Positions 16,271 through 25,692 of a stretch of DNA of 64,000 nucleotides are shown in pieces. The position numbers and the translations under genes were made by a program. Origin of the DNA: Bacteroidales bacterium. GTDB lineage: Bacteria; Bacteroidota; Bacteroidia; Bacteroidales; UBA932. The DNA lies in the NCBI GenBank assembly GCA_004556005.1, contig SFJA01000003.1, forward strand, positions 1 through 64,000, in the 5' to 3' direction. The notes beneath the pieces were generated by a model, which was not told where the DNA came from, did not search any database, and worked only from the letters and a program-made list of their open reading frames with translations. Every line of letters begins with the position of its first letter. Positions within the stretch are counted from its first letter, which is position 1.

Positions 16271-16304
16271 TAACTTTGCACCTTAATATGCCGCTCGGCG
16301 GCAT
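16271..16304 (+). promoter_or_regulatory. bamA promoter box and leader hairpin
   Basis: TAACTTTG (16271-16278) fits the TAnnTTTG box. It is followed in the predicted leader by a perfect hairpin ATGCCGC-TCG-GCGGCAT (16288-16304), 24 bases before the bamA ATG. The hairpin has no T-run, so termination is unlikely; an effect on mRNA stability or translation is possible. Confidence 0.5.
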
Positions 16305-16328
16305 TTGGGACAAATTGAAACTGCATAG

Positions 16329-18914
16329 ATGGAAACTCGATTCGGACGGTTTACTCTGATGGTGGCGGCGCTTCTGCTGTCCACCTTGGGCTTGTATGGT
16401 CAGACTATGGATGTTGAGGTTGATTACAACAATCCCAAGGAGTATGTGATTGGTGGTGTCAGGGTAGAAGGCAACTCCTATTATACGGACGAGGTGATAC
16501 TTTCCGTTTGCGGACTTACAGTAGGCAACAAGATTACCATACCGGGCGAAGATGTTTCCAACATCGTGCGCAAGATGTGGGCCCAGAAGTATTTCGACAA
16601 TGTTGCCATAGACATTGACCGCGTCAGCGAAAAGGGCGATTCCGTTTATCTCTGTCTCAATCTGAGGGAAAAGCCACGACTCAGCTACATAGAATTTACC
16701 GGAGTCAAGTCCGGAGAGAAGAAGGAACTTCTCGAAAGGCTCCACCTGCGCAGGGGAAGTTTCTTTACTGACTACGAGGATGTCGTTTCAAGGGATATCA
16801 TCAAGCGCTTCTATGCGGAGAAGGGTTTCATCAACTGCAAGGTGGACACCAGGCTTGTGCCCGATTCTACCATCGCCCACGCAAACAAGCTCTATTTCTC
16901 GGTCGAGAGGGGCGAAAAAATCAAGGTCAAGGACATCAACTTTATAGGAAACGAGAACGTGTCTGACTTCAAGATCGCTCGTTCGATGAAGAAGACCAAG
17001 TCGAACAAGTTCTATAACCTGTTCAGTTCCAAGAAATTCAATCGTAAGGAGTTTATCAACGACAAAAAGAGCGCCATCAGTGCGTTCAACGAGGAGGGCT
17101 ATCGTGACGCCAGACTTATCAGGGACTCGGTTTACTATGTTGATGAAAAGCACGTCAACATAGACCTGTACTTTGACGAGGGTGACAGGTATTATTTCAG
17201 GGATCTGACCTGGACCGGCAATTCCGTTTATCCTACCGAGACTCTCAATCGCCTGCTTTCCATCAACAAGGGCGATGTTTACGATGTCGTCACGATGGAA
17301 AAGAAACTGTATGGAGGCGGCAAGCAGGGAGATATGGACGTTACAAAGGCCTACAGGGACAACGGTTATCTTTTCTTCTCGGTAACTCCGGTGGAGACCA
17401 ATATCCAGAACGACTCCGTAGATGTGGAATTTAGGGTGACCGAAGGCAAGCAGGCCACTTTCAACAATATCATAATCAACGGTAATGACCTCACTAACGA
17501 AAAGGTGGTCCGCCGTCAGGTGTTTACAAGGCCGGGTTATCTTTTTACACAGTCCGACTTTGAACGTTCCATCAGGGAAATCGCGTCTCTGGGACAGTTT
17601 GACCCGGAAGCCATTGCCGATCCGGCAACCGGATGGTCGCTTATTCCTAACCCTAATGACAACACTGTTGACATCGTTTACAACGTTACGGAGAAACCGT
17701 CTTCTCAGCTTGAACTTTCAGGTGGATGGGGCGGATATACCTTTGTCGCCACGGTCGGTGTAAGCTTCAACAACTTCTCGACTCACCGTTTCTTTGACAA
17801 GTCCGCGTGGAGGCCTGTCCCTCTCGGCGATGCCCAGAACCTTGCATTCAGGTTCCAGACCAACGGAACGTATTACACTGCGCTCACCGCAAGTTTCACG
17901 GAGCCTTGGCTTTTCGGCAAAAAACCGACCTCGCTCAATCTGTCTGCATACTATACCAGGCAGACAAACTCCAACGTGATGTTCAATATCCTCAGCCACG
18001 ACAGGCAGATGGAGGTGTTCGGCGTATCGGCATCACTCGGAAAGCGCTTGAAGTGGCCTGACAACTACTTCGTGCTCTACAACGGACTCAACTGGCAGAC
18101 CTACCGTCTTACCAACTGGTATTCGGGATATTTCATCTTTGATGACGGTGCGGCCAACAACATAAGCTACACTCTCAACCTGAGCCGTAACTCCACCGAC
18201 CAGCAGATTTATCCGCGTTCAGGCTCGGAACTTTCTATGTCACTGTCACTTACTCCTCCGTTCTCTCTCCTGCGCAAGAAGGATTTTGACGATGAAGGAA
18301 ACGTAATCAAGAGGGACAGCTGGAGGGACGTCGACTACAGCAGGTGGAGCGCGTCGGACAGGTACAGGTGGATTGAGTACAACAAGTGGAAATTCTCATT
18401 CGCCACCTACACCAAGCTTATCGGCGACCTTGTGCTTATGACACGGGCCCAGTTCGGTTATCTCGGATACTACAACAGGAACTGGGGCTACTCTCCTTTC
18501 GAGGGCTTCCTTGTCGGAGGTGACGGTATGTCTGGCTACAGTACTTACGGCTCCGAGGTGATTTCCATGCGTGGATACGAAAATTATTCACTTACACCTT
18601 ACGAATTGTCTGCGTACAACTCCACGGGTTATGCCTATGCCGGAAACGTTTATGACAAGTTTACCGTCGAGTTGAGGTATCCTGTCATTCTCCAGCCATC
18701 TTCCACCATCTTCGCACTTGTCTTCCTTGAGGGCGGTAACTGCTGGTCCGACATCAAGCAGTTCAATCCGTTCCATATCAAGCGCAGCGCCGGTGTGGGT
18801 GTGAGAATCTTCCTTCCTATGGTCGGCCTGCTCGGAGTTGACTGGGGATACGGATTTGATGATACCAAGAACGGCGGCAGTCACTTCCATTTCGTAATCG
18901 GACAACAGTTCTAA
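16329..18914 (+). CDS. bamA: Outer membrane protein assembly factor BamA
   Basis: 861 residues: signal peptide (cleavage after about residue 24, LYGQ), then about five POTRA repeats (roughly 30-440; for example YVIGGVRVEGNSYYTDEVILSVCGL at about 38-62 and FNNIIINGNDLTNEKVVRRQV), and a C-terminal 16-strand barrel (about 460-861) ending FHFVIGQQF with terminal Phe as the barrel-insertion signal. BamA is the core of the BAM complex. The barrel has the GxRGY-type loop as ISMRGYENYSL. It is followed by skp and pairs functionally with bamD at 8.0 kb. Confidence 0.96.
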   Translation: METRFGRFTLMVAALLLSTLGLYGQTMDVEVDYNNPKEYVIGGVRVEGNSYYTDEVILSVCGLTVGNKITIPGEDVSNIVRKMWAQKYFDNVAIDIDRVSEKGDSVYLCLNLREKPRLSYIEFTGVKSGEKKELLERLHLRRGSFFTDYEDVVSRDIIKRFYAEKGFINCKVDTRLVPDSTIAHANKLYFSVERGEKIKVKDINFIGNENVSDFKIARSMKKTKSNKFYNLFSSKKFNRKEFINDKKSAISAFNEEGYRDARLIRDSVYYVDEKHVNIDLYFDEGDRYYFRDLTWTGNSVYPTETLNRLLSINKGDVYDVVTMEKKLYGGGKQGDMDVTKAYRDNGYLFFSVTPVETNIQNDSVDVEFRVTEGKQATFNNIIINGNDLTNEKVVRRQVFTRPGYLFTQSDFERSIREIASLGQFDPEAIADPATGWSLIPNPNDNTVDIVYNVTEKPSSQLELSGGWGGYTFVATVGVSFNNFSTHRFFDKSAWRPVPLGDAQNLAFRFQTNGTYYTALTASFTEPWLFGKKPTSLNLSAYYTRQTNSNVMFNILSHDRQMEVFGVSASLGKRLKWPDNYFVLYNGLNWQTYRLTNWYSGYFIFDDGAANNISYTLNLSRNSTDQQIYPRSGSELSMSLSLTPPFSLLRKKDFDDEGNVIKRDSWRDVDYSRWSASDRYRWIEYNKWKFSFATYTKLIGDLVLMTRAQFGYLGYYNRNWGYSPFEGFLVGGDGMSGYSTYGSEVISMRGYENYSLTPYELSAYNSTGYAYAGNVYDKFTVELRYPVILQPSSTIFALVFLEGGNCWSDIKQFNPFHIKRSAGVGVRIFLPMVGLLGVDWGYGFDDTKNGGSHFHFVIGQQF

Positions 18915-18941
18915 GTAAACAAATTTAAATAATTGATAGAT

Positions 18942-19508
18942 ATGAAAAGAATCGTTATGGTTGCGGCATTGGCAATCGCCTCTGTAACCGCATTTGCACA
19001 GCAGAAATTCGCTCACGTGAACTTCACCGAGCTCATCCAGCTTATGCCGGAGGCCGACGAGGCAAGGGCTACCATCGAGGCTTCAAGCAAGGAGGCCCAG
19101 GAGACTTTCAACAGCATGCTCGAGGAGTACAATGCAAAGTACAAGACCTATGAGCAGAAGGCATCTGCCTGGACTCCTGCAGTACGCGAGACTAAGGAAA
19201 AGGAACTCGTTGAGATCGAGCGCCGTATCCAGGAATTCCGTCAGAGCATAGACCAGGAGCTCCAGCAGCAGCAGACCAACCTTATGGCTCCGATTTACCA
19301 GAAGGCAAACGAGACTGTCAAGAGCCTTGCAAAGGCAGGTGGATACATCTATGTAATTGATGTGAATACGGCTCTTTACATTGACCCTGAACAGAGTGTT
19401 GACCTTACCCCGGAAGCGCGCAAAGTGCTCGGAATCGCTGAAGGAAGGACTCTCGAGAGTCTCTCACAGGAAATTCAGGCAAAGCAGGCAGCAGCACAGG
19501 CGGAATAA
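18942..19508 (+). CDS. skp: OmpH/Skp periplasmic chaperone
   Basis: 188 residues with a cleaved signal peptide (MKRIVMVAALAIASVTAFAQ) followed by the Skp domain: FAHVNFTELIQLMPEADEA (about 23-41), a charged coiled coil (about 42-125), and YIYVIDVNTALYIDPEQSVDLT. It holds outer-membrane proteins on the way to BAM. An in-frame TTG three codons upstream is less likely than the ATG at 18942. It lies 27 bp after bamA, the usual bamA-skp pairing, and is closed by a terminator at 19523. Confidence 0.93.
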   Translation: MKRIVMVAALAIASVTAFAQQKFAHVNFTELIQLMPEADEARATIEASSKEAQETFNSMLEEYNAKYKTYEQKASAWTPAVRETKEKELVEIERRIQEFRQSIDQELQQQQTNLMAPIYQKANETVKSLAKAGGYIYVIDVNTALYIDPEQSVDLTPEARKVLGIAEGRTLESLSQEIQAKQAAAQAE

Positions 19509-19522
19509 TTGCACATGATCTG

Positions 19523-19556
19523 AGAGGTCGTTTCCTTGCGGATGCGGCCTCTTTTC
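19523..19556 (+). terminator. Intrinsic terminator after skp
   Basis: AGAGGTCGT (19523-19531) pairs with GCGGCCTCT (19544-19552), allowing G.U pairs, and is followed by a short T-run. It separates the bamA-skp unit from korA. Confidence 0.65.
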
Positions 19557-19571
19557 GTCTATAATTAATCT

Positions 19572-21413
19572 ATGGAACATAAGGTAATCGATACCCGCGA
19601 TGTCGTCATCAGGTTTGCTGGCGATTCCGGGGATGGTATGCAGCTGACCGGTTCCCTCTTTGCAGGTACCTCCGCTGTTTATGGTAACGGTTTGTCGACT
19701 TTTCCTGATTACCCGGCTGAAATCCGCGCCCCGCACGGAACCGTGTCGGGCGTTTCCGGTTTTCAGGTGCATATCGGCAGTTCGGACGTAACGACTCCGG
19801 GCGATTTGTGCGACCTTCTTGTTGCGATGAATCCTGCCGCGCTTAAGGCCAATGCCAAATGGTGCAAGCCGACCGGAATGATTCTGGTCGATGACGATTC
19901 TTTTGATGCCGACGGACTTGCCAAGGCAGGTTTTACGACAGAAAATCCTTTCCTTGAACTCGGAGTGGAAGACCGCACCCTTATTGTGGCGCCTATCACT
20001 ACGCTTACCCAGGAGAGCCTGAAGGACAGCGGGATGGACAACAAGTCCATACTCAAGTGCAAGAATATGTTCACCCTGGGTATGGCATGTTTCATCTACA
20101 GCCGTCCTATGGACTACATCTGCAGTTATATCGAGCAGAAGTTTGCCAAGAAGCATCCTGAGTTCATCGAGCCTAACAAGAAGGTGCTCAACGACGGATT
20201 TAATTACGCCGCAAATATCCAGGCCATTGCCAATACCTATGTCTGCGAGCCTGTGCGTGCTGCCAGACCGGGCCTCTACCGCAACATTACAGGCAACCAG
20301 GCGACTGCCTGGGGACTGCTTGCCGCTTCGGAAAAATCAGGGCTCCCGCTCTTCTGCGGATCTTATCCAATTACGCCGGCTACCGGAATTCTCGAAGAAC
20401 TCGCCCTACATAAGAGTTTGGGATGCAAGACCTTGCAGGCGGAAGACGAGATTGCGGGCATATGCACTGCCATAGGCGCCTCGTTTGCGGGCAACCTTGC
20501 AGTAACGACCACTTCGGGTCCGGGACTTTCGCTCAAGTCGGAGGCGATGGGTCTTGCGGTTATGGCAGAGCTGCCGCTGGTTGTAGTTGATGTGCAGCGC
20601 GGAGGTCCTTCCACCGGACTTCCGACCAAGACCGAGCAGTCCGACCTTAACCAGGCCCTGTACGGCAGGAACGGAGAGTGCCCTATGGTCGTTATGGCCG
20701 CACATTCTCCTGCGCACTGCTTCGACGCAGCCTTTACTGCCGCTAAGATTGCCGTTGAGCATATGACCCCTGTAATGCTGCTTTCGGAAGGATTCCTTGG
20801 GAACGGTTCGGAACCGTGGCGCATACCGAAGATGGCCGACTATCCGGATATCAAGCCGCCGTTTGTCAGGGCAATTCCTGCAGAAGGCGAACGCTTCAAG
20901 CCTTTCGAGCGCGACCCTGAAACGCTGGTCCGCCGCTGGGCAGTACCGGGGCAGAGAGGATTCGAACATCGTATCGGAGGCCTTGAGAAGAATCATTCCG
21001 GAGTGCTTTCTACCGACCCTGTCAATCACGAGACCATGGTTCGTGAAAGGGCAGAGAAGGTGGAGAGGGTTGCAAAAGACCTTCCGCTGCTGACAGTTGA
21101 CGGTCCTGCTTCCGGAAAGCTGCTCGTTGTTGGCTGGGGTGGTACCTACGGCCATATCAAGAGCGCGGTTGACTCTTTCGGGCACGGGGAAATTCCGTTT
21201 GCTCATTTCGATTATATCTGTCCGCTCCCGTCAAACACCGAGGAAGTATTTGCTGCATACGAAAGCATACTTGTGTGCGAGCTCAACAGCGGTCAGTTCG
21301 CTGATTATCTGAGGGCCAGATTCCCGCAGTTCAAGTTTAAAAAGTTCAACAAGATACAGGGACAGCCTTTCCTCGTGAACGAGATTGTCGAGGCTATCCG
21401 AAACAATATGTAG
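19572..21413 (+). CDS. korA: 2-oxoglutarate:ferredoxin oxidoreductase, alpha (fused gamma-alpha) subunit
   Basis: 613 residues with the gamma domain first (about 1-190: VVIRFAGDSGDGMQLTGSLFA, PAEIRAPHGTVSGVSGFQVHIGS), then the pyruvate:ferredoxin oxidoreductase alpha domains (about 215-610: GNQATAWGLLAASEKSGLPLFCGSYPITPATGILEEL, GPGLSLKSEAMGLAVMAELPLVVVDVQRGGPSTGLPTKTEQSDL). With KorB it oxidises 2-oxoglutarate and CoA to succinyl-CoA and CO2 with reduced ferredoxin, or runs in reverse as part of a reductive TCA branch. The exact 2-oxoacid is inferred from subfamily. korB starts 4 bp after its stop. Confidence 0.92.
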   Translation: MEHKVIDTRDVVIRFAGDSGDGMQLTGSLFAGTSAVYGNGLSTFPDYPAEIRAPHGTVSGVSGFQVHIGSSDVTTPGDLCDLLVAMNPAALKANAKWCKPTGMILVDDDSFDADGLAKAGFTTENPFLELGVEDRTLIVAPITTLTQESLKDSGMDNKSILKCKNMFTLGMACFIYSRPMDYICSYIEQKFAKKHPEFIEPNKKVLNDGFNYAANIQAIANTYVCEPVRAARPGLYRNITGNQATAWGLLAASEKSGLPLFCGSYPITPATGILEELALHKSLGCKTLQAEDEIAGICTAIGASFAGNLAVTTTSGPGLSLKSEAMGLAVMAELPLVVVDVQRGGPSTGLPTKTEQSDLNQALYGRNGECPMVVMAAHSPAHCFDAAFTAAKIAVEHMTPVMLLSEGFLGNGSEPWRIPKMADYPDIKPPFVRAIPAEGERFKPFERDPETLVRRWAVPGQRGFEHRIGGLEKNHSGVLSTDPVNHETMVRERAEKVERVAKDLPLLTVDGPASGKLLVVGWGGTYGHIKSAVDSFGHGEIPFAHFDYICPLPSNTEEVFAAYESILVCELNSGQFADYLRARFPQFKFKKFNKIQGQPFLVNEIVEAIRNNM

Positions 21414-21417
21414 AGTT

Positions 21418-22437
21418 ATGGCAAATCTTACTGCAAAAGACTTCAAGAGCGACCAGCAGGTGCGCTGGTGCCCGGGATGCGGTGACCACGCGGTGCTCGC
21501 CGCCCTTCAGAGAGCTCTCCCGAAGGTCAGCCAGGCGCTCAACTATGACAAGGAAAGGTATGTCGTGGTTTCGGGAATTGGATGCTCTTCGCGTCTTCCG
21601 TACTATATGGATACCTACGGATTCCACAGTATCCATGGCAGAGCTACGGCGATAAGCACGGGTATCAAGGTGGCCAATCCTACTCTGACCGTATGGCAGG
21701 CCTGCGGAGACGGAGACGCTCTTGCTATTGGAGGCAACCATTTCATCCACGCCATCAGACGCAACATAGATATCAATATCATACTGTTCAACAATCAGAT
21801 ATACGGTCTTACCAAAGGTCAGTACAGTCCTACATCCAAGCTTGGAGCCATAACCAAGACTTCGCCTTACGGTACGGTTGAGCATCCGTTCAATCCGGGT
21901 TCGCTGGTGCTGGGTGCAAAGGGAACCTTCTTTGCGCGCTCCCTTGACGTAGAGCTCAAGCTCAACGAGGACATTATGACCGCTGCGGCTCTCCACGACG
22001 GATGTTCCGTTATGGAAATGCTTACCAACTGTGTGATATTCAATGACGGTGCCCACAAGTCGCTTTCCGATCCCGCTGTCAAGGCGGACCACACGATTAT
22101 TCTGCGTGATGGCGAAAAGATGATTTTCGGAAAGGACAGGAACAAGGGCCTCATTTATGACGGTCGCAAGATAAGGGTCGTTACGATAGGCGAGGGCGGT
22201 TTTACGGAGGAGGACATTCTGGTGCACGACTCCCATTCGGACAATATCGGTCTGCATATGGCTCTTGCTGATATGAAAGGACCTGACTATCCTGTCGCTC
22301 TTGGTGTCATCCGCGACGTCAAAGACATAACATACGATGACGGCGTGCGAGACCAGGTCAAGGAAGTTATGGCCAAGTCAAAGATTCACTGCGTGGATGA
22401 CCTTTTGCGCAGCGGTACGACTTGGGAGGTTAAATAA
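21418..22437 (+). CDS. korB: 2-oxoglutarate:ferredoxin oxidoreductase, beta subunit
   Basis: 339 residues, the thiamine-diphosphate-binding subunit. The start MANLTAKDFKSDQQVRWCPGCGDHAVL carries cluster cysteines C18 and C21. The TPP motif runs from CGDGDALAIGGNHFIHA to NNQIYGLTKGQ, typical of KorB. The open frame can be extended 11 codons back into korA from a TTG, but the ATG at 21418 gives the family start. No separate ferredoxin-like delta subunit is present next to it. The neighbouring gdhA makes or uses the same 2-oxoglutarate. Confidence 0.93.
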   Translation: MANLTAKDFKSDQQVRWCPGCGDHAVLAALQRALPKVSQALNYDKERYVVVSGIGCSSRLPYYMDTYGFHSIHGRATAISTGIKVANPTLTVWQACGDGDALAIGGNHFIHAIRRNIDINIILFNNQIYGLTKGQYSPTSKLGAITKTSPYGTVEHPFNPGSLVLGAKGTFFARSLDVELKLNEDIMTAAALHDGCSVMEMLTNCVIFNDGAHKSLSDPAVKADHTIILRDGEKMIFGKDRNKGLIYDGRKIRVVTIGEGGFTEEDILVHDSHSDNIGLHMALADMKGPDYPVALGVIRDVKDITYDDGVRDQVKEVMAKSKIHCVDDLLRSGTTWEVK

Positions 22438-22443
22438 CTCACT

Positions 22444-23241
22444 ATGTTGGAAGTCAAAGGAAAGAATGTACTCATTACCGGAGCGAGTTCCGGAATAGGT
22501 GCGGCGATGGCAAGGGAGTTTGCTTCTCTTGGAGCCAGGCTTTATCTGCTGGGCCGCAATGTGGAAAGACTGGATCAGGTGGCGGAGCTGTGCCGTGCCG
22601 ACCGGGCGGCCGGGGAAGCCTCTTCCGTTTCCTGCTATCAGGTGGATATGGAATCTTCTGTGTCGGTTGAGCGCTTTGTTTCTGAAGTGGAGGGTGTCGC
22701 CTTTGACATAATAGTGCTTAACGCCGGCATTTCGCAGAGGGCGTTGTGTCTGGATACGGACTGCGCGGTTGACCGCAAACTGATGGAAACCAATTTCTTC
22801 GGTCCTGTTACACTTGTCAAGGCTTTGGCTCCCGTGATAAGGGACCGTAAGGTAAGCATAGCTATAACAACCTCAATTTCAGGACTTTTTGGCTTTCCTC
22901 TCCGCTCGGCTTACTGCGCTTCGAAACACGCTCTCTTTGGATTTTTCGAGTCATTGCAGTTGGAAAATCCAAGGCTCAGGGTGACTTTCCTGATACCTGG
23001 CCGCATACAGACAGCTATCAGCCGCAGCGCGGTGCTTGCAGACGGAAGCGCCTATGACAGGATGGACCCCGGCCAGGCGAACGGAATGCCTGTTGACAAA
23101 TGCGCCCGCATAGCTGTCAGGGCCATACGGCGCGGTCGCAGGCGCAAGCTGATAGGAGGTATTGAACTCCTTATGGTTTATATCAAGAAATGGTGTCCGG
23201 CACTGTTTTTCAAGCTTGCCGGGAAAGTGTCTTCAGTGTAG
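22444..23241 (+). CDS. Short-chain dehydrogenase/reductase
   Basis: A 265-residue classical SDR. The NAD(P)-binding TGASSGIG is at 12-19, NNAG appears as LNAG at about 92-95, and the catalytic triad is S144, Y157 and K161 (SAYCASK). The C-terminal ~35 residues contain a basic, hydrophobic stretch (RRGRRRKLIGGIELLMVYIKKWCPALFFKLAG) that may sit at the membrane, as in DltE/YqjQ-like SDRs. The substrate is unknown. It lies 6 bp after korB and 6 bp before the VOC protein, so it is probably in the same operon. Confidence 0.88.
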   Translation: MLEVKGKNVLITGASSGIGAAMAREFASLGARLYLLGRNVERLDQVAELCRADRAAGEASSVSCYQVDMESSVSVERFVSEVEGVAFDIIVLNAGISQRALCLDTDCAVDRKLMETNFFGPVTLVKALAPVIRDRKVSIAITTSISGLFGFPLRSAYCASKHALFGFFESLQLENPRLRVTFLIPGRIQTAISRSAVLADGSAYDRMDPGQANGMPVDKCARIAVRAIRRGRRRKLIGGIELLMVYIKKWCPALFFKLAGKVSSV

Positions 23242-23247
23242 AATATT

Positions 23248-24324
23248 ATGGAACAGAGAACTATTGTCTGCGGAGTGCAGCAGGTCGGTGTGGGCGTATT
23301 TGATGTAGTTGAGGCCTACAACTGGTATATAAAGGCGTTCGGTTGTGATATACTTGTAACCGATGACCAAGGTGTTGCAGAAAGGATGCTGCCATATACG
23401 GGCAACAAACCTCGTCCGAGACGGGCGGTGCTGGCTTTCAATATGCAGGGTGGCGGCGGATTTGAGGTCTGGCAGCCGCTTGACAATCACATTACCCCGC
23501 CTTCGGCGCCTGCCGCTCTTGGCGACTATGGAATTTCCGTATGCAAGATCAAGGCAAAGGACATCGAGGGAGCGTATGCCCATCTCGGCATACTTGAGGG
23601 AGCCACAATCCTGACAGGTCTGACCGTGAGTCCTTACGGCCCGAGGCATTTCTATATGGAGGATCCTTGGGGAAACGTCTTCGAACTGGTCGAGGATGAC
23701 TATATCTTCAAGAATCTCAAGCACTGCAGCACCGGCGGCACTCACGGAGCTGTAATAGGAGTGAGCGATATGGATGCTTCGGTCACATTCTACCGAAAGC
23801 TGATAGGCTATGACAAGGTCATTTTTGACCGAACCGGGACATTTGAAGACTTCAAGGGCCTGCCAGGCGGAGACGGACGCTTCCGCAGGGTGCTGATCGC
23901 GCCTTCGGGCACTGCAGAAGGCCCTTTTGCAGATATGTACGGAACAGCTTGCATAGAACTTCTCCAGGCCCTGGACAGGACTCCTGCCAAGGTTTTTGAA
24001 GGCCGTTGGTGGGGTGACCCGGGCTTTATCCAGATTTGTTTCGACGTCATCAATATGGAAGGAATGCGTTCACGTGCAGCCGAACTCGGACATGAATTTG
24101 TCTGTGACGGAGGTACGGACTTCAAGATGGGTGACGCTGACGGGCACTTTACTTATGTCGAAGACCCGGACGGTACACTTATCGAACTTGTTGAGACGTT
24201 TAGAGTGCCGGTATATAAAAAATTTGGCTTATATTTGAACCTTAGAAACCGCAGATCCGGAAAAAAGCTTCCACGTCTGGTAATACAGGCGCTGAGCCTT
24301 CTTCGGGTCAAGGCGATACAGTAA
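23248..24324 (+). CDS. Two-module VOC (glyoxalase/dioxygenase superfamily) protein
   Basis: 358 residues with two vicinal-oxygen-chelate modules. Module 1 spans about 8-155 (GVGVFDVVEAYNWYIKAFG ... RHFYMEDPWGNVFELVEDD). Module 2 spans about 168-330 (THGAVIGVSDMDASVTFYRKLIGYD ... HFTYVEDPDGTLIELVETF). Metal-ligand candidates are Glu in FELVE and LIELVE and His in THGAV. The C-terminal ~30 residues are basic. It resembles glyoxalases and extradiol-type dioxygenases only at fold level, so no reaction is assigned; the usual 4-hydroxyphenylpyruvate dioxygenase C-terminal signature is not seen. It lies in the kor-SDR-VOC-gdhA run. Confidence 0.75.
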   Translation: MEQRTIVCGVQQVGVGVFDVVEAYNWYIKAFGCDILVTDDQGVAERMLPYTGNKPRPRRAVLAFNMQGGGGFEVWQPLDNHITPPSAPAALGDYGISVCKIKAKDIEGAYAHLGILEGATILTGLTVSPYGPRHFYMEDPWGNVFELVEDDYIFKNLKHCSTGGTHGAVIGVSDMDASVTFYRKLIGYDKVIFDRTGTFEDFKGLPGGDGRFRRVLIAPSGTAEGPFADMYGTACIELLQALDRTPAKVFEGRWWGDPGFIQICFDVINMEGMRSRAAELGHEFVCDGGTDFKMGDADGHFTYVEDPDGTLIELVETFRVPVYKKFGLYLNLRNRRSGKKLPRLVIQALSLLRVKAIQ

Positions 24325-24348
24325 CACAAATACTAATAACACCATTTA

Positions 24349-25692
24349 ATGAAAACATCTGAGATTATGGCCTCTCTTCAGGCCAAGTATCCTGGCGAAA
24401 AGGAATATCTCCAGGCAGTACAGGAGGTTCTTGAGTCAGTTGAGGAAGTTTACAACCAGCATCCCGAGTTCGAGAAGGCCAAGATCGTGGAGAGAATGGT
24501 CGAGCCTGACCGTATCTTCACCTTCCGTGTGACCTGGGTTGACGACAAGGGCGAAGTGCAGACCAACACAGGTTACCGCGTCCAGTTCAATAGCGCCATC
24601 GGCCCTTACAAGGGAGGTTTGAGGTTCCACAGGGCAGTTACCCCTTCGATGCTCAAGTTCCTCGGTTTTGAGCAGACCTTCAAAAATGCCCTTACAACCC
24701 TGCCTATGGGCGGCGCCAAGGGAGGTTCGGACTTTGACCCGGTAGGCAAGTCTGATGACGAGATTATGCGTTTCTGCCAGGCATTTATGCTTGAACTGTG
24801 GCAGTGCATAGGTCCTGACCAGGACATTCCGGCCGGTGACGTAGGCGTAGGCGGCCGCGAGATCGGATACCTTTATGGAATGTACAAGAAACTTGCCCGT
24901 GAGTACAATACCGGAGTCCTTACCGGCAAGGGCGCAACCTGGGGAGGCTCTATCCTGAGGCCTGAGGCTACCGGTTACGGTGCCCTGTACTTTACCCAGA
25001 ACCTTCTCCATAAGGCTGGAAAGGACATCAAGGGCTGCAAGGTTGTCGTTTCCGGATTTGGCAACGTAGCCTGGGGAGCCTGCAAGAAGGCTACTGAACT
25101 CGGAGCCAAGGTGGTAGCCATTTCAGGTCCTGATGGCGTTTGCGAGATTCCTGACGGCATAACCAAGGAGATGATTGACTATATGCTTGTTATGCGTGCA
25201 TCCAACCGCAACATGGTTGAGGATATGGCTGAAGCATTCCCTGACAAGGCTCACTTCATCGCAGGGAAGAAGTCTTGGAGCGTAAAGTGCGATATCGCTC
25301 TCCCTTGCGCATTCCAGAACGAACTTTCTCTCGAGGATGCAAAGGAGCTCAAGGCAAACGGCTGCTGGTGCTGCTGCGAGGTTTCCAACATGGGTTGCCA
25401 GCCTGATGCGATACATTTCTTCCAGCACAACGGAGTTTACTTTGCACCGGGCAAGGCTGTCAATGCAGGCGGTGTAGCCACATCTGGTCTTGAAATGACA
25501 CAGAATGCTTCACACATCAGCTGGAGCGGCAAGGAAGTGGATGAAAAGCTCCATTTCATTATGGATTCCATCCATGAGGCCTGTGTCAAGTACGGTACTC
25601 AGCCGGACGGCACCATCGACTATGTCAAGGGCGCCAATATTGCCGGCTTTATGAAGGTTGCTACAGCAATGCTCGAGCAGGGAACCATTTAG
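24349..25692 (+). CDS. gdhA: Glutamate dehydrogenase
   Basis: A 447-residue hexameric glutamate dehydrogenase interconverting glutamate with 2-oxoglutarate and ammonium. Active-site region: GPYKGGLRFHRAVTPSMLKFLGFEQTFKNALT and the catalytic lysine in PMGGAKGGSDFDP. The Rossmann motif is VVSGFGNVAWGA (about 232-243). Length and sequence fit the NADP-type small-subunit class typical of enteric Bacteroidales. It follows korAB-SDR-VOC on the same strand, suggesting linked use of 2-oxoglutarate. Its stop overlaps the stop of the convergent M3 peptidase by 4 bases. Confidence 0.96.
   Translation: MKTSEIMASLQAKYPGEKEYLQAVQEVLESVEEVYNQHPEFEKAKIVERMVEPDRIFTFRVTWVDDKGEVQTNTGYRVQFNSAIGPYKGGLRFHRAVTPSMLKFLGFEQTFKNALTTLPMGGAKGGSDFDPVGKSDDEIMRFCQAFMLELWQCIGPDQDIPAGDVGVGGREIGYLYGMYKKLAREYNTGVLTGKGATWGGSILRPEATGYGALYFTQNLLHKAGKDIKGCKVVVSGFGNVAWGACKKATELGAKVVAISGPDGVCEIPDGITKEMIDYMLVMRASNRNMVEDMAEAFPDKAHFIAGKKSWSVKCDIALPCAFQNELSLEDAKELKANGCWCCCEVSNMGCQPDAIHFFQHNGVYFAPGKAVNAGGVATSGLEMTQNASHISWSGKEVDEKLHFIMDSIHEACVKYGTQPDGTIDYVKGANIAGFMKVATAMLEQGTI

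Noticed and set aside
23248..24324. Annotation as 4-hydroxyphenylpyruvate dioxygenase
   Set aside because: Two VOC modules are shared with that enzyme, but its characteristic C-terminal residues and neighbouring tyrosine-catabolism genes are not seen, so only the fold-level call is kept.
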